Below, piece by piece: positions 8,663 through 16,456 of a stretch of 64,000 nt of DNA. The stretch lies in contig NZ_CP076538.1 of NCBI RefSeq assembly GCF_018885265.1, positions 2,826,001 through 2,890,000 on the forward strand, read 5' to 3'. A program made the position numbers and the translations under genes. Below the pieces are notes generated by a model, which was not told the DNA's origin, searched no databases, and saw only the letters and a list, made by a program, of their open reading frames with translations. How positions within the stretch are numbered: position 1 is the first letter of the stretch; every line of letters begins with the position of its first letter. This DNA is from Amycolatopsis aidingensis. GTDB lineage: Bacteria; Actinomycetota; Actinomycetes; Mycobacteriales; Pseudonocardiaceae.

Positions 8663-9286
8663 TCAGGACAGCACGCAGCAGCCGTACCGCTCGTGGTGCC
8701 AGATCACGATGTCCAGCGCCCGCAGCCCGGACAGCCTGCGCCCGTCCGGGGTCGTGCGGCCGTGCGTGATCGTGGCGAGCAGATCCCGGTTGGCGCGCAC
8801 GTCGTCGTGCAGCGCGCGGTAGAAGGTGACCGTCTGATCGGCGAGGTAGAACCGCCGGACCAGCGCGTCGCAGATCGGGACCAGCTGCGGGCGCAGCCGG
8901 TGCAGCACCTTCGACACCGTCACCGCCGTCCACTGTGGCACCTCGTCGGTGAGCAGGTTGGCATTGCGGACCAGCCGGAACGGCGGCTCGTCGATCGAGT
9001 CCAGGTCGGCGAAGGCCGGTTCGTCCACGGTGGTCGCGTCCAGCACCCGCTGCATGGCCGCCAGCAGCCGCGGACCAGCACCAGCGTCTCGCTGGAACAG
9101 TGGGATCACGTGATCATGCCGCAGCCGCAGGGTCAGCAGGTTGGCCGCAAGGCAGTCCAGCGCGGTGAGCGTGCCGGAGAAGTCGTAGAGCTGATCATAG
9201 GTGGCGAAAGCGAACGGTGCCCTGGGGTCGAGATACGCGTCCAGATGTGCCGGTGCACATTTTCGAAGATCCGCGATACTTCGCAC
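8663..9286 (-). CDS. actinobacterial protein of unknown function (possibly DUF6308)
   Basis: A 207-residue soluble protein beginning at GTG (complement of 9284-9286) with AGG a few bases upstream. I see no catalytic motif I can name. Visible features are an aromatic N-terminal region (FAFATYDQLYDFSGTLTALD), a HDHVIPLFQRD segment, a helical middle, and a C-terminal LDIVIWHHERYGCC. The pattern resembles the actinobacterial DUF6308 group, but this is from memory of the family and should be treated as tentative. It ends 16 bp from the convergent hydrolase and starts at a 436-bp non-coding region. Confidence 0.75.
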   Translation of the reverse strand: MRSIADLRKCAPAHLDAYLDPRAPFAFATYDQLYDFSGTLTALDCLAANLLTLRLRHDHVIPLFQRDAGAGPRLLAAMQRVLDATTVDEPAFADLDSIDEPPFRLVRNANLLTDEVPQWTAVTVSKVLHRLRPQLVPICDALVRRFYLADQTVTFYRALHDDVRANRDLLATITHGRTTPDGRRLSGLRALDIVIWHHERYGCCVLS

Positions 9287-9542
9287 GCTACCTGCCTAAA
9301 GGTATGGGCCGCCCAGGTACTCCGTATCGCCCGGTCGTCGCAGGCCGTTACCGAACGTTTGGATAGCGCATCTGCTTTCCGCGGCACCGATCCTCGCGTG
9401 TTCCGGGGATGCGTCACAAGCGTCTGGTCCGGTCATGTTCCTGGGTGTAGCAAGGACTGCGCCGGTAGGCGCCGCGCGAAAACGGAAAAGACGCGGTGTC
9501 GAAAAGGCGGTATCGGAACACGATGAAGTAGTGCCGGACGAG

Positions 9543-9580
9543 GATGAGCCAAAAGGGTCCGCCTGATGAGCCGAAAGGGT
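9543..9580 (+). repeat. two 16-bp near-identical direct repeats, 22 bp apart
   Basis: GATGAGCCAAAAGGGT (9543-9558) recurs as GATGAGCCGAAAGGGT (9565-9580) with one difference. The 22-bp period is about two helical turns, so both copies face the same side of the DNA. Each copy is itself an imperfect palindrome (GA-CC-N4-GG-T). The arrangement suits a tandem operator upstream of the acetyltransferase, but no regulator can be named. Confidence 0.5.
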
Positions 9581-9615
9581 GAGATGTGATGACCCGAGTA
9601 TCAGCCGTCCCGGGA

Positions 9616-9717
9616 GGGTTATTCAGAACGACCCAGCGACCGCGGGCCGCCAGGCCCGTGCGAGCGGTCGTTGCAGGTAACAGCACTGGCGACGCCCGCT
9701 ACGGACCTGAATAACCC
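9616..9717 (+). ncRNA. candidate structured RNA upstream of a GNAT gene
   Basis: GGGTTATTCAG (9616-9626) pairs perfectly with CTGAATAACCC (9707-9717), an 11-bp closing stem. Directly inside, AACGACC (9627-9633) pairs with GGTCGTT (9666-9672), and 9641-9648 pairs with 9653-9660 (8 bp with one G-U, loop GCCA). CGACCGC (9637-9643) can instead pair with GCGGTCG (9664-9670), competing with the second stem, so two folds are possible. The element ends six bases before the TTG at 9723. It could be a riboswitch-like leader, or a 102-bp MITE-like insertion with 11-bp terminal repeats. I recognise no known riboswitch class. Confidence 0.45.
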
Positions 9718-9722
9718 GACCA

Positions 9723-10283
9723 TTGAATAAGACACCAGGCACTCGGACCGAGGCAGCATTTTCCACGGGGGTGGGGTTCCCCGGGGACTTTCGCCGCGCG
9801 GTGCGGTTGCGGGACGGGCGCACCGTGGATGTCGTGCTGCTGACCCCCGCGGACGCCGCGGAGCTGGGCGAGGCGATGCGGACCGCCGACGAGGAGACGT
9901 TGTACCGGCGGTTCTGTGGCCCGCCGCCGCGGATCACCCCGCGGCTGCTGCGTTATCTGACCGAACTGGACTACGTGCGCCGCTTCGCGCTCCTCGCCCG
10001 CGAACCGGGCGGCCGCGGAGTGGGTATTGCCCGGTACGAGGCGACCAGCCAGCCGGGCGTGGCCGAGGTGGCGGTGGCCGTCGATCGGGCCTGGCGCCGG
10101 ATCGGCATCGCGTCGACCCTGGTGCGGATGCTGGGTGAGGCCGCGGCGCAGCGCGGCTTCACCCGGTTCACGGCGACCTACCTGGCCGGGAACCGGCCGG
10201 TGGCCGAACTGCTCGACGATGCCGGCGCCAAACAGGTGATCGCGGACGGTATCGGCGAGATGGAGCTGGTCCTGCCCGGCTGA
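9723..10283 (+). CDS. GNAT-family N-acetyltransferase
   Basis: A single GNAT domain of up to 186 residues that would transfer an acetyl group from acetyl-CoA to an amine. The opening FRRAVRLRDGRTVDVVLLTPAD and the MRTADEETLYRRF segment resemble the GNAT domain of protein lysine acetyltransferases (Pat-like); the acetyl-CoA loop is seen around AWRRIGIASTLVRML (R/Q-x-x-G-x-A variant). No cyclic-nucleotide domain is present. The start is uncertain: TTG 9723 follows the structured element directly, while GTG 9771 is closer to the domain. Substrate unknown. Confidence 0.82.
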   Translation: MNKTPGTRTEAAFSTGVGFPGDFRRAVRLRDGRTVDVVLLTPADAAELGEAMRTADEETLYRRFCGPPPRITPRLLRYLTELDYVRRFALLAREPGGRGVGIARYEATSQPGVAEVAVAVDRAWRRIGIASTLVRMLGEAAAQRGFTRFTATYLAGNRPVAELLDDAGAKQVIADGIGEMELVLPG

Positions 10284-10384
10284 AGAGCAATGGGAAGGCG
10301 CGGACCGGTCGCTTGTCCCCGGTCAGGCCAGGCGGCAAGGTGGACGGCAGGGGAAACCGACGTCGTACAGCCGCGAGGAGACTC

Positions 10385-11359
10385 ATGCCGTCCACCCAGC
10401 CGCGCCGCCAGGTGCGGGTCCCGTCCGTCGCCGATCTGGACCGCGCCTGGGAGGTCGTACGGGCGCGGCTGCGCCCGACCCCGCTGGACCACGGCGGGGG
10501 TGGCAACGGCATGGGCGCCGAGCCCGCGCTGAAACTGGATTCGCTGCAACCCACCGGCGCCTTCAAGGTGCGCGGGGCGCTGAGCGCGATGGCTGCGCTG
10601 GAGGCGAACCGGCCGGTGGTCGCCGCATCGGCGGGCAACCACGGGCTCGGGGTCGCCTTCGCCGCCCGCGCGCTCGGCCGGCCGGTGACCATCGTGGTGC
10701 CGGGCAATGCCTCCCGGGCCAAGGTGGACCAGCTGCGGGCGCTGGGCGTGCGGCTGGTGGAGGTCGGCCAGTCCTATGACGAGGCCGAGCGGCATGCCCT
10801 GGACCTGGCCGCGGAGGGGGCGCATTTCCTCTCCCCGTACAACGACCCCGACGTGATCGGCGGGCAGGGCACGATCGGCCCGGAACTGGCCGGGCAGCTG
10901 GACGGCCCGCTGACCGTGGTGTGCGGGGTCGGTGGCGGCGGCCTGGCCGCGGGCCTCGGCCTGTGGGCCTCCACCCGGACGGACGTGCGGGTGGTCGGCG
11001 TCGAGGCGGAGGTCTCCACCGCGCTGTCCGCCTCCGTGCGGGCGGGCGAATGGGTGCCGGTGGAGGTCGGCTCCACCGTCGCGGACGGGCTGAGCGGCAA
11101 CATCGAGATCGACTCGGTGACGATCGGGCTGGTGTCGGAGTACGTGCACCAGCTGGTCACGGTCAGTGAGGCCGAGCTGCGGGAGGCGATGCGGTACCTG
11201 GTCCGTTCGCGCGGGGTCGTCGCCGAGGGCGCAGGCGCCGCGCCGGTCGCCGCGCTGCTGGCCGGGAAGGTGGACGTGCGCGGCACCCCGGTCGCGGTGG
11301 TCACCGGCCGCAACATCGCCCTGCCGGTGCTGACCGAGCTGCTCGGCGCCCCCGGCTGA
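10385..11359 (+). CDS. PLP-dependent threonine/serine dehydratase
   Basis: A 324-residue fold-type II PLP enzyme. The Schiff-base lysine lies in QPTGAFKVRGALSAM, followed by SAGNHGLGVAFAAR (substrate and phosphate loop) and the glycine-rich cofactor phosphate cradle VCGVGGGGLAAGLG. These are the signatures of threonine ammonia-lyase and related serine racemase/dehydratases, which make 2-oxobutanoate or pyruvate with ammonia. There is no C-terminal ACT domain, so it is of the short catabolic type rather than the isoleucine-feedback IlvA type. Start ATG 10385 has GAGGAG seven bases upstream; an in-frame start at 10313 lacks one. Confidence 0.9.
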   Translation: MPSTQPRRQVRVPSVADLDRAWEVVRARLRPTPLDHGGGGNGMGAEPALKLDSLQPTGAFKVRGALSAMAALEANRPVVAASAGNHGLGVAFAARALGRPVTIVVPGNASRAKVDQLRALGVRLVEVGQSYDEAERHALDLAAEGAHFLSPYNDPDVIGGQGTIGPELAGQLDGPLTVVCGVGGGGLAAGLGLWASTRTDVRVVGVEAEVSTALSASVRAGEWVPVEVGSTVADGLSGNIEIDSVTIGLVSEYVHQLVTVSEAELREAMRYLVRSRGVVAEGAGAAPVAALLAGKVDVRGTPVAVVTGRNIALPVLTELLGAPG

Positions 11360-11461
11360 GCGCAGCGGTCACCCAGGCTGAGCGGTTCGGTCCTCAGCGA
11401 GATCCGGGCGGCGCCCTAGGTTGACCCGAAGGGTTCGGACGTCGCGGAGGGTTGAGCGCCG

Positions 11462-12256
11462 GTGGACACTCGGGTCGGGCAGTCGCGCGTTCCCGGTGCG
11501 GCGGTGTTCCGGCAGATCGGCAGGGTGTCGGCGCTGCTGCTGGACGTGCTGCGGCTGCTGCCCCGGCGGCCCTTCCAGCTGCGCGAGTTCCTGCACCAGG
11601 CCTGGTTCTTCGCCAGCGTCACCATCCTGCCGACCGCGCTGGTGGCGATCCCGTTCGGTGCGGTGGTCGCCTTGCAGCTGGGTTCGCTGACCCAGCAGAT
11701 CGGGGCGCAGTCCTTCACCGGTGCGGCCAGCGCGCTGGCCATCGTGCAGCAGGCCAGCCCACTGGTGACCGCCCTGCTGGTGGCCGGAGCGGGCGGGTCG
11801 GCCATGTGCGCCGATATCGGCTCGCGGACCATCCGCGAGGAGATCGACGCCATGGAGGTGCTCGGGGTCAACCCGGTCCAGCGCCTGATCGTGCCGAGGG
11901 TGCTCGCCGCCATGGTGGTCGCGGTGCTGCTGAACGGGCTGGTCAGCGTGGTGGGGGTGGTCGGCGGCTACGTGTTCAACGTGCTGGTGCAGGGCGGGAC
12001 CCCTGGTGCCTACCTGGCCAGCTTCAACGCCCTGGCACAGCTGCCGGACCTGTGGATCTCCTCGATCAAGGCGCTGCTGTACGGGCTGGTCGCCGGCATC
12101 GTGGCGGCGGACCGGGGCCTGCATCCCGGCGCCGGGCCGAAGGGGGTCGGGGACGCGGTGAACCAGGCGGTGGTGCTCACCTTCCTGCTGCTGTTCCTGA
12201 TCAACGTGGTGCTCACCGGCATCTACCTGCAACTCGTCCCGCCGAGGCTGGGCTGA
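11462..12256 (+). CDS. YrbE-A, MlaE-family permease of Mce transporter
   Basis: A 264-residue integral membrane protein with about five or six hydrophobic segments and the MlaE/YrbE pattern, including the coupling region IREEIDAMEVLGVNPVQRLIVPRVLA (EExDALxxxGxxP) that contacts the ATPase. It is the first gene of an mce operon and forms the permease with the next gene. Start is GTG 11462. In this family the complex takes up lipids or sterols through the Mce proteins. The partner ATPase (MceG/Mkl) is not encoded in this window, as is usual in actinobacteria, where one ATPase serves several operons. Confidence 0.93.
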   Translation: MDTRVGQSRVPGAAVFRQIGRVSALLLDVLRLLPRRPFQLREFLHQAWFFASVTILPTALVAIPFGAVVALQLGSLTQQIGAQSFTGAASALAIVQQASPLVTALLVAGAGGSAMCADIGSRTIREEIDAMEVLGVNPVQRLIVPRVLAAMVVAVLLNGLVSVVGVVGGYVFNVLVQGGTPGAYLASFNALAQLPDLWISSIKALLYGLVAGIVAADRGLHPGAGPKGVGDAVNQAVVLTFLLLFLINVVLTGIYLQLVPPRLG

Positions 12257-12259
12257 ACC

Positions 12260-13123
12260 ATGCCGGACACCTCGAGCACCCCCGCCCCTCCGATGGTGCA
12301 GCGCGCCCGCAGACTCACCGCGCGGCCGGTCGGGGTGCTGGCCGACCTCGGGTACCAGTTCTCCTTCTACGGCAGGACGCTCGCCTGGATCCCGCGCACT
12401 CTGCGCCGGTACCTGCGGGAGACGGCGCGGCTGCTGGCCGAGGTCTCCTTCGGAACCGGGGCGCTGGCGGTGATCGGCGGGACCCTCGGCGTGATGATCG
12501 GGATGACCCTGTTCACCGGCACCATCGTCGGGCTACAGGGCTACTCCGCGCTGAACCAGCTCGGTACCGGCGCGCTCACCGGCTTCTTCACCGCCTACTT
12601 CAACACCCGCGAGGTCGCCCCGCTCGCCGCCGGGCTCGCGCTCTCGGCGACGGTGGGCTGCGGGTTCACCGCGCAGCTCGGCGCGATGCGGATCTCCGAG
12701 GAGATCGACGCGCTGGAGGTGATGGGGGTGCCCAGCCTGCCGTACCTGGTCACCACCAGGGTGCTGGCCGGGCTCGCCGCGGTGGTGCCGCTGTACGTGG
12801 TGGGATTGTTCACCTCCTACCTGGCCTCCCGGCAGATCACGGTGTGGTTCTACGGCCAGTCGGCGGGCACCTACGACCACTACTTCAACCTGTTCCTGCC
12901 GCCGGAGGACGTGCTGTGGTCCTTCGGGAAGGTCCTGGTGTTCAGCCTGGTGGTGATCATGGGGCACTGCTACTACGGCTACACCGCGCGTGGCGGTCCC
13001 GCCGGGGTCGGCGTCGCGGTCGGGCGGGCGGTGCGCACCTCGATCGTCGCGCTGACCCTGCTGGACTTCTTCCTCAGCCTGGCCATCTGGGGTGCGGGCA
13101 CGACCGTGCGGATCGCCGGATGA
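12260..13123 (+). CDS. YrbE-B, second MlaE-family permease of Mce transporter
   Basis: A 287-residue homologue of the preceding gene, with the same EEIDALEVMGVPSLPYLVTTRVLAG coupling signature and several membrane helices. It starts three bases after the first permease stops and overlaps mceA by ATGA, showing tight translational coupling. The two permeases would form the heteromeric inner-membrane core to which the six Mce substrate-binding chains attach. The C-terminal segment before the stop (VALTLLDFFLSLAIW) is a final membrane helix, so the protein is complete. Confidence 0.93.
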   Translation: MPDTSSTPAPPMVQRARRLTARPVGVLADLGYQFSFYGRTLAWIPRTLRRYLRETARLLAEVSFGTGALAVIGGTLGVMIGMTLFTGTIVGLQGYSALNQLGTGALTGFFTAYFNTREVAPLAAGLALSATVGCGFTAQLGAMRISEEIDALEVMGVPSLPYLVTTRVLAGLAAVVPLYVVGLFTSYLASRQITVWFYGQSAGTYDHYFNLFLPPEDVLWSFGKVLVFSLVVIMGHCYYGYTARGGPAGVGVAVGRAVRTSIVALTLLDFFLSLAIWGAGTTVRIAG

Positions 13124-14412
13124 GCAGGCTGCGTGCGTTGCGATACCCCCTGCTCGGGGTCGCCTTCCTGGTGGTGATCGCCCTGTTCCTCGGGTTCACG
13201 GTGGCGGTGTACGAGAAGGCTTTCAGCAGTTCGGTGCGGATCCGGCTGGAGACGGAGCGGGCCGGAACCCAGCTGCGGGTCGGTTCCGAGGTCAAACTGC
13301 GCGGTGTGCCGGTCGGTGAGGTGAGCGCGATCTCCGCCGCCGGCGGGCTCGCCGTGCTGACCCTGTCGCTGCGGCCGGAACAGGTGCGGTTCCTGCCTGC
13401 CAACGTCACCGCGCGGCTGCTGCCCAAGACCCTGTTCGGCGAGCGCTACGTCTCGCTGCGGGTGCCGCGGCGGCCCGCCCAGCGCACCCTGGCCGATGGT
13501 GACGTGATCGGCCCGGACCGCAGCGCGAACGCGATCGAGACCGAGCGGGTGCTGGACGAACTGCTGCCGGTGCTGCGCGCCGTGCGGCCACAGCAGTTGT
13601 CCGCGACCCTGCACGCGGTGTCCAGCGCGCTGGAAGGGCGGGGCGCCACCCTCGGCGACACCGTGCGGCTGCTGGACGGTTACCTGCGCGAGCTGATGCC
13701 CGCGCTGCCCGACCTGACCGCGACCATCTCCGATGCCGCCGTGGTGGCGGAGAACTACCACCGGGCCGGGCCCGATCTGCTCGCCGCGCTGTCGAACCTG
13801 ACCGCCACCAGCGTCACCGTGGCACAGCAGCGCGCCGGGCTGCGCGAGCTGTTCGGCACGGTCACCGGGGCCGGTACCGAGCTGCGCACCTTCCTCGCCG
13901 CCAACCGGGACAACTTCATCGGACTGGTGGCCCGCAGCCGCGGCACCGCCGAGGTGCTGGCCAAGTACGCGCCGCAGTACCCGTGCATGCTGCGGCAGCT
14001 GGCCGAGCTGGTGCCGCGCGCCGAGGCTTTCGTCGGCAAGGGGACCGACCACCCGGGGGTGGCGGCGTTCACCGTGGAGATCACCGCATCCCGCGGGCGG
14101 TACGTACCGGGGGTGGACACCCCGCGCTACGCCGACAAGCGCGGGCCGCGTTGCTACGAACTGCCCGCGCCGGGGCAGCCCCCGCCCGCGTACCCCGCGG
14201 ACGGCCCGATCAAGGACGGCTCGACCAAGCCCGCGGTGAGCAGGCCGGGTGGCGGCGGCACCGCGGGTTCGCCCGCCCATTCCCCCGCCGAGCGGGACCT
14301 GCTGGCCGCGCTGCTCGCCCCGCGGCTCGGGGTGCCGCCCGCCGAGGTCGCGGGCTGGAGCAGCCTGCTGGTCGGCCCGCTCTACCGCGGGGCGGAGGTG
14401 ACCGTGCGATGA
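13120..14412 (+). CDS. MceA-type MlaD-domain protein
   Basis: A 430-residue protein with one N-terminal membrane anchor (about residues 9-29) and an MCE/MlaD domain (about 38-120) including TERAGTQLRVGSEVKLRGVPVGEV. A long helical region follows, which in solved Mce complexes forms a tunnel carrying hydrophobic substrate across the periplasm. A conserved YPCMLRQL segment lies near residues 287-294 (Y-P-C is common in MceA), and the C-terminus is Pro/Gly-rich and low complexity. First of six chains; overlaps both neighbours by four bases. Confidence 0.9.
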   Translation: MSRLRALRYPLLGVAFLVVIALFLGFTVAVYEKAFSSSVRIRLETERAGTQLRVGSEVKLRGVPVGEVSAISAAGGLAVLTLSLRPEQVRFLPANVTARLLPKTLFGERYVSLRVPRRPAQRTLADGDVIGPDRSANAIETERVLDELLPVLRAVRPQQLSATLHAVSSALEGRGATLGDTVRLLDGYLRELMPALPDLTATISDAAVVAENYHRAGPDLLAALSNLTATSVTVAQQRAGLRELFGTVTGAGTELRTFLAANRDNFIGLVARSRGTAEVLAKYAPQYPCMLRQLAELVPRAEAFVGKGTDHPGVAAFTVEITASRGRYVPGVDTPRYADKRGPRCYELPAPGQPPPAYPADGPIKDGSTKPAVSRPGGGGTAGSPAHSPAERDLLAALLAPRLGVPPAEVAGWSSLLVGPLYRGAEVTVR

Positions 14413-15443
14413 GCAGGTCCACCGGCCCGGTACTGAAGCTCACGGTGTTCGCGACCGTCACCGTGTTCCTCACCGCGCTGCTCGGGCTCACCATCGCCAA
14501 TGTCGACTTCGGCCCGCAGCGGCACTATGTGGCGCGGTTCAGCGATGTGCTCGGGCTCAACCCCGGCGACGACGTGCGCATGTCCGGGGTCCGGGTCGGG
14601 CAGGTGGAGCAGATCACCCCGACCGCCCCGGAGTACGCCGAGGTGCGGTTCAGCGTGGAGGCCGGCCGCCCGATCGCCGCCGATGCCACCGCGGCGCTGA
14701 AGTTCCGCAACCTGATCGGCCAGCGCTACCTGGCGCTGGACTCGGACGCGCCGGCGCCGGGGGAGGAACTGCCCGCTGGCGGGACGATCCCGCTGGCACG
14801 TACCACCCCCGCGGTGAACCTGACCGAGCTGCTGAACGGGTTCCGGCCGCTGTTCAACGCGCTGGAACCGGAACAGGTCAACCAGCTGTCCGGGCAGCTG
14901 ATCCAGGTACTGCAGGGGGAGGGCGGCACGATCGACGGAATCCTGCGGCACACCGCATCGCTGACCGGCACCCTGGCCGACCGGGACGAGGTGATCGGAC
15001 GGGTGATCGGCAACCTGAACACCGTCCTGGACACGGTGAACTCCCGCGGTGACCGGCTGGCCGGGCTGATCGGGCAGACCAGGGCGCTGGTCTCCGGCCT
15101 GGCCGCGCAACGCGAACCGATCGGCGCCGCGGTGAGCGCCATGGGTGAGCTGGCGGACAGCACGAGCGGGCTGCTGGAGCGGGCGCGGGATCCGCTGCGC
15201 CGCGGCATCGCCGGGCTCGGCAGGCTCAGCGGCAACCTGAACGACTCCGCCGGCCTCGTCCAGGAGTTCCTCAGCACCCTCCCGCGCAAGACCGCCACCT
15301 TCACCCGCGTGGTCAGCTACGGCAGCTGGCTCAACTTCTACCTGTGCGGGCTCAGCGGCCGGGTGGGCATCGACACGCTGAACGCCGAGGTGCCGATCCT
15401 GCCGCTGCCGCTGACCGAGACCGCCCCGAGGTGCCGCCCGTGA
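14409..15443 (+). CDS. MceB-type MlaD-domain protein
   Basis: A 344-residue membrane-anchored chain: hydrophobic anchor at about residues 10-30, MlaD domain with ARFSDVLGLNPGDDVRMSGV and VGQVEQI, then long helices (including LDTVNSRGDRLAGLIGQTRAL) and a C-terminal conserved WLNFYLCGLSGRV segment found in Mce chains. Start ATG 14409 overlaps the mceA stop, and its stop overlaps mceC by GTGA. It acts as one strand of the hetero-hexameric Mce tunnel. Confidence 0.9.
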   Translation: MSRSTGPVLKLTVFATVTVFLTALLGLTIANVDFGPQRHYVARFSDVLGLNPGDDVRMSGVRVGQVEQITPTAPEYAEVRFSVEAGRPIAADATAALKFRNLIGQRYLALDSDAPAPGEELPAGGTIPLARTTPAVNLTELLNGFRPLFNALEPEQVNQLSGQLIQVLQGEGGTIDGILRHTASLTGTLADRDEVIGRVIGNLNTVLDTVNSRGDRLAGLIGQTRALVSGLAAQREPIGAAVSAMGELADSTSGLLERARDPLRRGIAGLGRLSGNLNDSAGLVQEFLSTLPRKTATFTRVVSYGSWLNFYLCGLSGRVGIDTLNAEVPILPLPLTETAPRCRP

Positions 15444-16456
15444 AACCCTTCCGTGAACGTGATCTCCCCATGCTCGGGCTGGCCACCACCGTGGTGCTCG
15501 GGCTGACCGTGCTCGCCGCGCTGAACGCCGAGCGGCTGCCGCTGATCGGTGCCGGCGGCACCACCTACGCCGCCGAGTTCGCCGAGGCGGCCGGGCTCAC
15601 CGACGCCGCCGAGGTCAGGGCGAACGGGGTGCAGGTCGGCCAGGTGCGGCAGGTGGAGCTGGCAGGCGACCACATCCGGGTGGAGTTCACCGTGGCCGGG
15701 ATACGGCTCGGCGACCGCAGTACGGCCGCCATCGAGATCAAGACCCTGCTCGGCCAGAAGTACCTGGCCGTGCAGCCGGCGGGCGAGGCGGCACAGGACC
15801 CCGGCACCCCGATCCCGCGCGAGCGCACCAGCGTGCCCTACGACCTCGGCCCGGTGGTCGACGATCTGGGCGCCACCCTCGGCGAGGTCGACACCGGGCA
15901 ACTGGCCCGGAGTTTCGAGGTGCTTGCCGAGACCTTCGCGGGCAGCCCCCGGCATGTGCGGGACGCGCTGGACGGGCTGGCCGCGGTCTCGGCGACCATC
16001 GCCTCCAGGGACGCCGAGCTGGCCGCGCTGCTGCGCAACACCAACCAGGTCGGTGGCGTCCTCGCCGAACGGGACGCGGAGTTCCGCGCGCTGCTTTCCG
16101 ACGGCAACGCGCTGCTGGCGGAGATCCAGCGGCGCAAGTCGGCCATCGACCGGCTGCTGGCCGCCACCGTCCGGCTGGCCGGCGAGGTCCGTGGCCTGAT
16201 CGCCGACAACCGGGACCAGCTCGCGCCCGCACTGTCCGAACTGGACAAGGTGACCGCCCTGCTGGAACGCAACCAGGAGAATCTCGCCCGCGGGCTGGCG
16301 AACCTCGCGCCGTTCGCGCGGATGTCCAACAACGCCATCGGGAACGGTCGCTGGTTCGATGTCTACATGTGCGGCCTGCTGCCCCCGAGCGTGCACACCG
16401 GACCGCTCGCGGTGAACCCGCGGGGCTGCCGCCCGCCGTACGGGGGGTCGCGATGA
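15440..16456 (+). CDS. MceC-type MlaD-domain protein
   Basis: A 338-residue chain with anchor (about residues 10-30), MlaD domain (AEFAEAAGLTDAAEVRANGV, VGQVRQV) and helical region ending in WFDVYMCGLLPPS, the same C-terminal motif as MceB. Start GTG 15440 overlaps the mceB stop; stop overlaps mceD ATG 16453. The MlaD core strand IEIKTLLGQKYLAVQP is the TLLGxxYL signature seen across the operon. Function as for the other chains. Confidence 0.9.
   Translation: MKPFRERDLPMLGLATTVVLGLTVLAALNAERLPLIGAGGTTYAAEFAEAAGLTDAAEVRANGVQVGQVRQVELAGDHIRVEFTVAGIRLGDRSTAAIEIKTLLGQKYLAVQPAGEAAQDPGTPIPRERTSVPYDLGPVVDDLGATLGEVDTGQLARSFEVLAETFAGSPRHVRDALDGLAAVSATIASRDAELAALLRNTNQVGGVLAERDAEFRALLSDGNALLAEIQRRKSAIDRLLAATVRLAGEVRGLIADNRDQLAPALSELDKVTALLERNQENLARGLANLAPFARMSNNAIGNGRWFDVYMCGLLPPSVHTGPLAVNPRGCRPPYGGSR

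Larger units (their letters stand above)
9287..9722. other. 436-bp non-coding, lower-GC region
   Basis: No ORF here has convincing coding character. The stretch around 9470-9600 is visibly A-rich for this genome (runs of AAAA at 9479-9482 and 9552-9554), unlike its neighbours. It holds two near-identical 16-bp repeats (9543-9580) and a strongly folded element (9616-9717), listed separately. It probably contains the promoters of the divergent genes at 9286 and 9723. Confidence 0.6.

Noticed and set aside
9414..9686. 90-residue minus-strand ORF in the 9.3-9.7 kb gap
   Set aside because: No ribosome site, no recognisable motif, and it covers part of the structured element and repeats.
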